A DNA stretch of 64,000 bases from Bacteroidota bacterium (GTDB taxonomy: Bacteria > Bacteroidota > Bacteroidia > Bacteroidales > Cfx3-03), in NCBI GenBank assembly GCA_013390605.1, contig JACAUB010000001.1:4499516-4563515 (forward strand). Direction: 5' to 3'. The notes below the pieces were generated by a model. It saw only the letters and a program-made list of their open reading frames with translations. It was not told the origin of the DNA and made no database searches. The position numbers and the translations under genes are program-made. Below, piece after piece: positions 53,824 to 61,946 of this stretch. Every line of letters starts with the position of its first letter. Within the stretch, counting starts at the first letter, position 1.

Positions 53824-55422
53824 TTATTTTCTTCTTTTTATAATTATCAAAGCCAGTGTCAAAAGAAGAAATAAAATGGTTCCAAAAACAGATAGATGAG
53901 CCAGATATTCGCCATGCTTTACATAAAAAGTAAGCGTATCATTGGCATTAAGTTTCTGCCTTAGAGAAGTTCCCACCCAATATTCAGATTGTTGAACGAC
54001 ATCACCCCTTTGATTGATAAAACCCGAGACACCTGTATTAGCTGATCTGGCAATACTTCTTCGGGTCTCTATAGCTCTGAGTCGCGAGAACAGGAAGTGC
54101 TGCTTATAGCCAGGGGTGCGCCCCCACCATCCATCATTAGTGATTACAAGAATGATGTTAGCTCCATTTTTTACAAAATCGCTTACAAAATCACCATAAG
54201 CTGACTCGTAGCAAATTATCGATGCTACTTTTAGCTTCTCGTTTACCGTGAATGGAAGCTGTACGGTATCGATAGCAAGGGTTCCAACAATTCCGCCCAG
54301 ATTTATAGCATATTTATTCAAAAACGTCAGATATTTATAGAAAGGCATTATCTCGACACCAGGAGTTAGTCGCGATTTATGGCGTTTCTGAAAATACTGG
54401 GTTGTATCAAACATGATGGCAGTGTTATAAGCATCAAAATATCCAAACTCTCCCTTCCTTGCAGTAGGTGGTATCACTTCGCCAGCCTGATACTCTTTTG
54501 CAGTCGACATACCCACAACCATTTTTGCTCTAGGATATTTCTTTAGATATTGACGCAGCAAGATGATACTCTCCTTATAATTAATATCCCTTTCAAAAGC
54601 ATATTCCTGAATTGCACTCTCGGGTGTCACAATCAGATCTGTATTCGAATCAACATGTCCTTTACTCTCCTCTATTATTTTACCCACAATCTTTACAGGT
54701 GGTAATGCATATTGCTCAGCATACGGATCTACGTTTGGCTGTACAACCGTAATATCAACCGGATTCGATTTTTCAGTGTAACTTTGATAAATAACCAAAG
54801 AAAGGATCAATGGAACAAAAAGTACTAATGCAGCTATGCTACCGTATACAAAGCTGGTTTTATGATGTTGGTTTCCTTTTATCCAATGTTTAATTGCCAG
54901 AAATAATAGAATATTGACAGTCAGAATCCAGATTGAGCCACCCAACATTCCGGTATATTCATACCATTGAACACATGTAGTGTAGTTTGCAAATCCATTC
55001 CCTAAATTTAACCAAGGCCAATTTAATGCCCAGTTATGATGAAGATGTTCAAACGAAACCCAATAGACAACAAGTGCAACAAAACCACCAACCGGGGACT
55101 GTAATTTTTTATGTGTGACATGGAACACAGTAAAGACTGCGGTCATGAACGTAGCATTCAATACAATAGCTAAAGCGGCACCAAGGTAGGTAGAGTTTTT
55201 TATCCAATATGTAGTCAGTAGATTCCATATAATGAAAGCGAGAAGTGCATAAGGAGCAATCTTGATTCCCGACCTGCGTTCACTCTCTGCAAAATGATTT
55301 TCCACGAATAGTAATGGAATAAAAGCAAAAAACAGAAGAAATGGAAATCCATTGGCAGGCCAGCCGAAAGTTAATAAAACCCCTGTTAAGACTGAAAGTA
55401 AAAGTAATTGTAGCCTCTTCAT
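53824..55422 (-). CDS. lnt: Apolipoprotein N-acyltransferase
   Basis: 532 residues. Adds the third acyl chain to lipoproteins in the inner membrane. About eight N-terminal membrane segments are followed by a nitrilase-type periplasmic domain with a catalytic Glu (VTPESAIQEY), Cys in IICYESAYGD, and NDGWWGRTPG plus RLRAIETRRSIARSANTG. The last residues form one more membrane segment. Separated from the DUF4350-like gene by 126 nt and divergent from the esterase gene. Confidence 0.93.
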   Translation of the reverse strand: MKRLQLLLLSVLTGVLLTFGWPANGFPFLLFFAFIPLLFVENHFAESERRSGIKIAPYALLAFIIWNLLTTYWIKNSTYLGAALAIVLNATFMTAVFTVFHVTHKKLQSPVGGFVALVVYWVSFEHLHHNWALNWPWLNLGNGFANYTTCVQWYEYTGMLGGSIWILTVNILLFLAIKHWIKGNQHHKTSFVYGSIAALVLFVPLILSLVIYQSYTEKSNPVDITVVQPNVDPYAEQYALPPVKIVGKIIEESKGHVDSNTDLIVTPESAIQEYAFERDINYKESIILLRQYLKKYPRAKMVVGMSTAKEYQAGEVIPPTARKGEFGYFDAYNTAIMFDTTQYFQKRHKSRLTPGVEIMPFYKYLTFLNKYAINLGGIVGTLAIDTVQLPFTVNEKLKVASIICYESAYGDFVSDFVKNGANIILVITNDGWWGRTPGYKQHFLFSRLRAIETRRSIARSANTGVSGFINQRGDVVQQSEYWVGTSLRQKLNANDTLTFYVKHGEYLAHLSVFGTILFLLLTLALIIIKRRK

Positions 55423-55677
55423 TGTTTGTTATTTAGTTCAGTATGTAAAAATAAATTCGATTGATCCTCAAAACAAAGTTAACCATTACGGTAGATTTGT
55501 ACCCAAATAAAAGTTAAATAAAGATGAAGATTATATTCAGAAAACATGATCTCCTTTTCAATCTTAAACGCTTTATTTATTACATTTACCTGCAATTCAA
55601 ACCCATACAATTCTACTATCGGCAAAGATAGGAAGAATAGCTTAGTCAACGTTTTAACAACCCAAAAATACCATACA

Positions 55678-56553
55678 ATGAAAAGCAAAATTGCACTGTT
55701 GCTCTTTTTATTCCTCCCTGCTTTATGTTGGTCGCAGGAAAGTAAGGTCTTTGATAATCTTACTATTAAAAGTTCAATTCTAAAAGTTGACAAGAAGTTT
55801 GCCATCTATCTTCCCGCTGGATACGAAACTTCGCAAAGAAATTATCCGGTAGTTTATTTATTACATGGTTATGGTGATAACCAAACCGGGTGGGTTCAGT
55901 TTGGCGAAGTACAATCTATTGTTGATAAAGGAATTCGTGAAGGGAAAATCACTCCCATGATTATCGTTATGCCCGATGGAGAAAAGACGTGGTATATGAA
56001 TGATGCACTGGGTAAATATCCATTTGAAGATTTCTTTATCAAGGAGTTTATTCCGTACATAGAAAAGACTTATCGTTGCAAAACAGAAAAAGAATTCAGA
56101 GCTATAGCCGGTCTTTCAATGGGCGGTTTTGGTTCATTATTAAATGCTTTGCATCATCCTGATCTGTTTAGTACAAGTGTTGCATTAAGTGCTGCAGTTT
56201 TTCTTGATGAAGACATCAATAAAATGTCGCAAACAGACTTTTTCAACTATTTTGGTAAAATAGTTGGACCTCCAAAAGATGGAGAACCTCGTATCAATGA
56301 TTTCTGGAATAAAAATAGCATTCTGTATCTTGTGAAAAACATGCCCGAAACACAAAAACACGCAGTACGGTTCTGGATCGATTGTGGTGATGATGACTTT
56401 TTGTACAGAGGGAATTCAGCACTACACGGATTAATGCGAGAACTAAATGTTCCGCATGAATTCAGAATCAGAGATGGACAGCATACCTGGGAATACTGGC
56501 GCACCGGTTTACCTGATGCCTTGAATTATATAACTCAGGGATTCCATCGGTAA
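55678..56553 (+). CDS. Secreted CE1-type esterase
   Basis: 291 residues from the ATG at 55678, where a signal peptide begins (KIALLLFLFLPALCWSQ); an upstream ATG (55546) gives an unrelated 44-residue extension and is rejected. Alpha/beta hydrolase: LLHGYGDNQTGW, nucleophile S147 (GLSMGGFG), acid in the DCGDDDF segment (about 236-241), H269 (RDGQHTWEYW). Esterase D/CE1 members remove acetyl or feruloyl groups from xylan; substrate unproven. Fits the adjacent hydrolase set. Confidence 0.87.
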   Translation: MKSKIALLLFLFLPALCWSQESKVFDNLTIKSSILKVDKKFAIYLPAGYETSQRNYPVVYLLHGYGDNQTGWVQFGEVQSIVDKGIREGKITPMIIVMPDGEKTWYMNDALGKYPFEDFFIKEFIPYIEKTYRCKTEKEFRAIAGLSMGGFGSLLNALHHPDLFSTSVALSAAVFLDEDINKMSQTDFFNYFGKIVGPPKDGEPRINDFWNKNSILYLVKNMPETQKHAVRFWIDCGDDDFLYRGNSALHGLMRELNVPHEFRIRDGQHTWEYWRTGLPDALNYITQGFHR

Positions 56554-56889
56554 AAAAGGCTTTCTACGATTAGGGCATAGGTTATAATGATCGTCATTTC
56601 GTTTACCTGGAGAAATTTCTGAATATTATCTTATAGATTTATCCCAAGTGATCGAAATGACGTTTTTATTGAAATAATGACTTCGTTCGAAGTAATGAGG
56701 TGTTGATTCTTTATTTCTCTGTATTGCACTAGGGTAAATGTGGCTATACATTGTATTATAAAGGGGCAATTATTTTTCAGTTGTGGTTCTTCACCCTGTG
56801 TATAAATATTGCTGTCTATCATTATTAATAAAGCAACTATTGAGGATTGAAATCTGCTTAAAACAAAATACGCTACAAAACAATAATTT
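56554..56889. other. Gene-free stretch with a palindromic dispersed element
   Basis: Contains cgtcatttcg (56592-56601) and its perfect reverse complement cgaaatgacg (56653-56662) about 50 nt apart, with gagaaatttct inside. A related, partly decayed element is at 23492-23553. Otherwise AT rich and without a gene; the GH2 promoter must lie in the last 150 nt. Confidence 0.5.
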
Positions 56890-59800
56890 ATGAATCGAAA
56901 TCTTCTAAAATTTGTTGTCGCCATTTGCTTCCTTTTTATAGGATATGCTAGTAAGGCACAGACAACACCAAACGATTGGGAAAACCCACGCGTGTTTGGA
57001 ATTAACAAAGAAGCTCCCCGAGCTACATTTGTACCCTATGCCGATGAGGCTACCGCTACTGCCGACGTTTACAATCAGTCGCCATATTATATGCTGTTAA
57101 GCGGAAAATGGAAATTTAATTGGGTACCAAAACCTGACGACAGACCTGTAGATTTCTACAAAGAGTCGTACGATGTTAGTAAATGGAAAGAAATCAGAGT
57201 TCCTTCAAATTGGGAACTTGAAGGTTATGGGATTCCCATCTACCATAACATTACGTATCCTCATGGAAATCATGCACCAAATATTCCACACAATGATAAT
57301 CCGGTAGGATCATACAAAAAAAGCTTCAATCTTCCTGATAACTGGGATGGACGCAGAGTATTCCTCCATTTTACAGCTGGTACTTCAGCAATGTATATTT
57401 GGGTTAACGGAGAAAAGGTTGGTTATAGTGAAGTTACAAAGAGCCCTGCCGAGTTCGATATCACAAAATATGTTCACAAAGGAAATAATAATCTGGCAGT
57501 TGAGGTTTATCGTTGGAGTGATGGATCATACCTGGAAGATCAAGACTTTTGGCGTTTATCTGGTATAGACGGCGATGTTTATCTCTATAGTACTGGCCAA
57601 CTTAGAATTAACGATTTTTTTGCTCATCCCGATCTTGATGCAATCTACAAAAACGGATTGCTCTCAGTAGATGTTACATTAAAGAACTTTACGGCTACAG
57701 CTTTAAAAAATCAGATCGTAGAGCTTTCATTATTAGATGCTGCTAATAAAAAAGTATTTACACAAGACAGTAAATTAAGCATTCTTGCTAACGAAACTGC
57801 TACCACGGTAATTAACAAAAAAGTAACGGCTCCAAAGTTGTGGACTGCAGAAACTCCTAATCTCTACACGCTGTTAGTTACGTTGAAAAATGAAAGTGGT
57901 AAAGTCATTGAGACGACCTCATGTAAAATTGGTTTCCGGAAAATAGAGATTAAAGATGGTCAATTACTAGTGAATGGGAAACACATTCTGATTAAAGGAA
58001 CAAACATTCATGAGTTTGACCAAATAGATGGTCAACACGTTGGAATTGAATTGATGACGAAGGATATCTCTTTGATGAAACAGCATAATTTAAATGCTGT
58101 TCGTATGAGTCATTATCCTCATTGCGTTGATTGGTATAAACTATGTGATAAATATGGCCTCTACCTTGTTGACGAAGCTAACCTTGAATCGCATGGATCA
58201 GGATATGGAAAAGAGAATCCTGCATTTCACGAAGAATGGTTCGAAGCGCACAAAGATCGTAATGTGCGTTGTGTAGAACGTGATAAAAACCATCCTTCTG
58301 TTATCATCTGGAGTATGGGTAACGAATGTAGTAACGGAACTGTTTTCCAGGAGATCTACAAATGGATCAAACAACGTGATGTATCTCGCCCGGTTCAGTT
58401 TGAACAGGCAGGACAAGGAAATAACACTGATATTGTTTGCCCAATGTACCCTGACATCAGTTACATGAAATCGTATGCTTCTAAATCTGAAACCCGTCCG
58501 TTTATCATGTGTGAATATGCACATGCAATGGGTAACGGTTCAGGAAACTTCCAGGAGTATTGGGATATCATTGAAGGCAGCAAATACATGCAGGGCGGAT
58601 TTATCTGGGACTGGGTTGATCAAGGCCTTTTGGCTACTGATGCTAATGGTAAAAAGTATTGGGCTTATGGTGGAGATCTGGGAAGTGAAGGATATCATAA
58701 TGATGAAAACTTTAATTGTAATGGATTAGTTGCTCCCGACAGAACTCCTCATCCGGGATTAGTTGAGGTAAAAAAAGTATACCAATACATCCAGTTTAAA
58801 GCCAAAGATTTAAATAGTGGAATCATCACCGTGAAGAATATGTTTGATTTCACTAATCTAAACAACTATAATTTTAAATGGGAATTGATTAAAAATGGTA
58901 AGAAAGAAGCCGAAGGAACATTCGATCTCGATCTCGTTCCAACTGCATCTAAAGATGTTACGCTACCAATACCTGCCCGTCAATTTAGTGAAGGAACTGA
59001 ATATTTTGTAAATGTTTATGCATACAGCAAAACAGGCACAGATGTTATTCCAGTGAACTTCGAAGTTGCCCGCGAGCAGTTTGAATATGCACAAAACAAG
59101 TTTCCGCTACCTGCTGTTACATCAGCAGCAAAGCCAAAAGTTACGACAAATGGAAATTGGTTAAGTATTGAAGCCGGTGATGTTAAACTTGCATTTAACA
59201 AAGCATGGGGTACATTAAACGATTATTCATTTAAAGGAAAAAAATTATTAGAAGGTGGTCCGGATATCAATTTCTGGAGATCTCCAACCGATAATGACTT
59301 TGGATATGGTATGCAAATCAGAAGCAACGTCTGGAGAACTGCCGGTGAGAATAAGAAGTTAAAAGACTTCCAGGTTAAAGAAGAAGGTTCTGTTGTTACA
59401 CTTACAGCAAATTATTTTCTTACAGATGTAGCTTCAGACTACACCCTTACTTACACAATAAATGGTGATGGGTCGGTAAAATTTGAAGCAAGTTATACTG
59501 CAGGAGCAAATGAACTTCCTGAGATGCCTCGCTTTGGAATGTTATTTACTCTTCCATTAGAGTTCAATCTGTTTAACTATTATGGTCGTGGACCATTGGA
59601 TAATTATAACGACCGTCATTTTGCAAGCTTTGTTGGTGATTATAATTTGAAAGTAAATGAACAAGTTCAACCTTATGTTCGTCCTCAGGAATTTGGGAAC
59701 AGAACAGACGTTCGCTGGTTAACTTTAACGAATGAAAGTGGAATCGGACTAAAAGTGACAGGTTTACAACCCTTAAGTGTTAGTGCGTTGAACAACCGTC

Positions 59801-60003
59801 CTGAAGATATGGATCCGGGTTTAACGAAAAAACAACAACATCCTAAAGATGTATTCAAACGTTTTGATGTAACACTTGCTGTTGACTTAGTACAAAGAGG
59901 AATGGGTGGCGATAATAGTTGGGGACAACCTCCACACGCACCATACAGACTCTATGGCAAATCATATAAATATGGATTTGTAATCAGTCCAATCGAGAAA
60001 TAA
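56890..60003 (+). CDS. Secreted GH2 beta-galactosidase
   Basis: 1037 residues, the usual LacZ-like length, with signal peptide (NLLKFVVAICFLFIGYASKAQ). Five-domain architecture: jelly roll (about 80-230), immunoglobulin-like, TIM barrel with acid/base E479 (SMGNECSNG) and nucleophile E542 (IMCEYAHAMGNG), then the beta-galactosidase small-chain domain (about 760-1037) with FNYYGRGPLDNY. Hydrolyses terminal beta-galactose in the periplasm or outside. A terminator follows. Confidence 0.95.
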   Translation: MNRNLLKFVVAICFLFIGYASKAQTTPNDWENPRVFGINKEAPRATFVPYADEATATADVYNQSPYYMLLSGKWKFNWVPKPDDRPVDFYKESYDVSKWKEIRVPSNWELEGYGIPIYHNITYPHGNHAPNIPHNDNPVGSYKKSFNLPDNWDGRRVFLHFTAGTSAMYIWVNGEKVGYSEVTKSPAEFDITKYVHKGNNNLAVEVYRWSDGSYLEDQDFWRLSGIDGDVYLYSTGQLRINDFFAHPDLDAIYKNGLLSVDVTLKNFTATALKNQIVELSLLDAANKKVFTQDSKLSILANETATTVINKKVTAPKLWTAETPNLYTLLVTLKNESGKVIETTSCKIGFRKIEIKDGQLLVNGKHILIKGTNIHEFDQIDGQHVGIELMTKDISLMKQHNLNAVRMSHYPHCVDWYKLCDKYGLYLVDEANLESHGSGYGKENPAFHEEWFEAHKDRNVRCVERDKNHPSVIIWSMGNECSNGTVFQEIYKWIKQRDVSRPVQFEQAGQGNNTDIVCPMYPDISYMKSYASKSETRPFIMCEYAHAMGNGSGNFQEYWDIIEGSKYMQGGFIWDWVDQGLLATDANGKKYWAYGGDLGSEGYHNDENFNCNGLVAPDRTPHPGLVEVKKVYQYIQFKAKDLNSGIITVKNMFDFTNLNNYNFKWELIKNGKKEAEGTFDLDLVPTASKDVTLPIPARQFSEGTEYFVNVYAYSKTGTDVIPVNFEVAREQFEYAQNKFPLPAVTSAAKPKVTTNGNWLSIEAGDVKLAFNKAWGTLNDYSFKGKKLLEGGPDINFWRSPTDNDFGYGMQIRSNVWRTAGENKKLKDFQVKEEGSVVTLTANYFLTDVASDYTLTYTINGDGSVKFEASYTAGANELPEMPRFGMLFTLPLEFNLFNYYGRGPLDNYNDRHFASFVGDYNLKVNEQVQPYVRPQEFGNRTDVRWLTLTNESGIGLKVTGLQPLSVSALNNRPEDMDPGLTKKQQHPKDVFKRFDVTLAVDLVQRGMGGDNSWGQPPHAPYRLYGKSYKYGFVISPIEK

Positions 60004-60027
60004 TCAGCTTCAATTCAGAAAATAATC

Positions 60028-60070
60028 AGCCGGGATCCATTGGTTAAAACCCTTTGAATCCCGGCTTTTA
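60028..60070 (+). terminator. Terminator after GH2
   Basis: Arms agccgggat (60028-60036) and atcccggct (60058-60066) with a 21-nt loop, followed by tttta. Confidence 0.75.
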
Positions 60071-60097
60071 CATTTACCTTAAATCCGTGAGTCGTTT

Positions 60098-61933
60098 TTA
60101 CTTCTCTAATACCAGTCCTTGCGACTTACCAATCTTCAGATTTTTAGTCGAGGTATTAATTAACTTAATATTTTTTCCTAAGATCTCACCGTCAAACTTG
60201 TTATTTGCAACCTCAATATTGAGACAAGCATCAAAAGTAAACGTAGCCTTTCGACTATGATATGGTTTAAAATGATAACTACGAATAAGCGTATTCCCGG
60301 TAAATGATAAACCATCTACCGATTTGGCATACAGAACCGGATAATCAAAAGGATGAAATTCATTATTCTCTATCCGGATATTTTTATGAAAAGGTTTTTT
60401 AGCATCAGCTTTGGGGATTTCGGGATAAATGCTGATGATACCTTCGCAAAACTGATACATGGAAGTTAAACAGGGATCTTTGAAAATATTATTCCGAATC
60501 AAAACATCTGTAACAGCTCCTGATTCATACCACCCATTTGCATCACCAGCTATCAGAATTGCAGAACCGCTACTTTCAAAAACATTGTTCTCTATCACTA
60601 CTTTACCGGGCGTAGACATTAATATTCCACGTGCCCGATTGCTTCCAAAGAAACTGTTTTTGATTTCTACATCCGGTGTCCATGTCAGATTTTCAAGCGC
60701 ATTACCTTCAACCAATGTTGTCGGGACAGGTTCTTGAAATATGATCTCAAATAACTCAGGTGAGGTCGATCTAAACGATTCTACGATTGCTGTTCCAAAA
60801 GTATTCATCGCCTCATTTTCAATAAACCCGATCTTCTCACCACTACGAGCCCAAATAAAACCGATACTTTGGTCGTGCATAAACTTGCACAATAGCGTTC
60901 TGTCATCTTTCTTCTTCATCACCCTTACACAAGTTCCGTGTACATTAATCGGATCATCCATTAGGGCAAGGAAGTGACAACTATCCACTGTAATCTGTCC
61001 CTTGCAGTTTGAATAATGTAATCCGTCGTCATGACCGGATAGAATTCTGTTTTTATTAGTATTCGGAACGCAATTTACTTTTTTAAAAGTAAGATTTTCT
61101 GAATATTGTGACAATATTCCTAAACCACCATTATGATACATATTCATGTTTTCGATGGTGACATTTTTACTATCGACAATAAACGTTCCCGCATGATCTC
61201 TTGCACTATGTCGGAGAACCAGATAATTTCCTTTGGCTGGCTTACGTTTAAAAGCATAGTTTAGTCTAACAACTCCATACTTCAAATTCTCGGCTTTGTA
61301 GTTCTGAGAACCATCACCCAGGCAGCCCCAGTCACCAGTCTGCGAAGCAATAAATTTAGTTTCTCTTTCAAACTCCATCTCACCATGCCATCTGCTTTTC
61401 CAACCCTCGCCTATAAAAACGAGTTTTCCGTTCTCAATGGTATAAGGAGATTCCAACACATTAATGGCTATATCGATATATTTATCGGTGACATCTAATA
61501 TCTCTGCCTGAGCAGTAAGAGGAATATCCCAATCAATATTTACATTTTTAATTGAGATATTTTGACTTTTATCAATTGTAAAAGGTTGTATCCGATCATG
61601 AAATACAAAATCAGATCCTTTACAATCTATGGTCAGATTCTTTAAATCTTCCAGAAGGATTGCACATCGACGAAGTGGAATGACATCAGTATTCGATTCA
61701 TAGTACATTTTCTCCGTTGCATATTGCGGCCAGAAATCATATCGTCCTTTAGGGAAAACTAAAATGGCTCCCGGTTTAATTTTGGCGAAAGCCAATGCTT
61801 TTTGAACAATCTGTACAGCATTTTCATGCGTATCAGGCTTTAATCCAAAATCACTTATTCTTATCGTATCCTGCGCACAAGCATAGACATTTACTAAAGT
61901 AAACAGTATAAAAACAAATATCTTATTCATCAT
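60098..61933 (-). CDS. GH110-like alpha-1,3-galactosidase (right-handed beta-helix)
   Basis: 611 residues with signal peptide (MMNKIFVFILFTLVNVYACAQ). It begins ISDFGLKPDTHENAVQIVQKAL, typical of parallel beta-helix glycosidases, then many beta-helix turns (NITIENMNM-type). The DDP-INVHG motif (LMDDPINVHGTCVRV) and DDGLHYSNCKG are GH110 hallmarks with acidic active-site candidates. Bacteroides GH110 enzymes remove terminal alpha-1,3-galactose, for example from blood-group B-type or linear glycans. It fits with GH95 and GH2 upstream. Same strand as the GH116-like gene, 13 nt downstream of it. Confidence 0.85.
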   Translation of the reverse strand: MMNKIFVFILFTLVNVYACAQDTIRISDFGLKPDTHENAVQIVQKALAFAKIKPGAILVFPKGRYDFWPQYATEKMYYESNTDVIPLRRCAILLEDLKNLTIDCKGSDFVFHDRIQPFTIDKSQNISIKNVNIDWDIPLTAQAEILDVTDKYIDIAINVLESPYTIENGKLVFIGEGWKSRWHGEMEFERETKFIASQTGDWGCLGDGSQNYKAENLKYGVVRLNYAFKRKPAKGNYLVLRHSARDHAGTFIVDSKNVTIENMNMYHNGGLGILSQYSENLTFKKVNCVPNTNKNRILSGHDDGLHYSNCKGQITVDSCHFLALMDDPINVHGTCVRVMKKKDDRTLLCKFMHDQSIGFIWARSGEKIGFIENEAMNTFGTAIVESFRSTSPELFEIIFQEPVPTTLVEGNALENLTWTPDVEIKNSFFGSNRARGILMSTPGKVVIENNVFESSGSAILIAGDANGWYESGAVTDVLIRNNIFKDPCLTSMYQFCEGIISIYPEIPKADAKKPFHKNIRIENNEFHPFDYPVLYAKSVDGLSFTGNTLIRSYHFKPYHSRKATFTFDACLNIEVANNKFDGEILGKNIKLINTSTKNLKIGKSQGLVLEK

Positions 61934-61946
61934 TTTATTAAGTTAT

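Noticed and set aside
55546..55677. Upstream start of the CE1-type esterase
   Set aside because: It gives a 44-residue extension ahead of an intact signal peptide beginning at the ATG at 55678.
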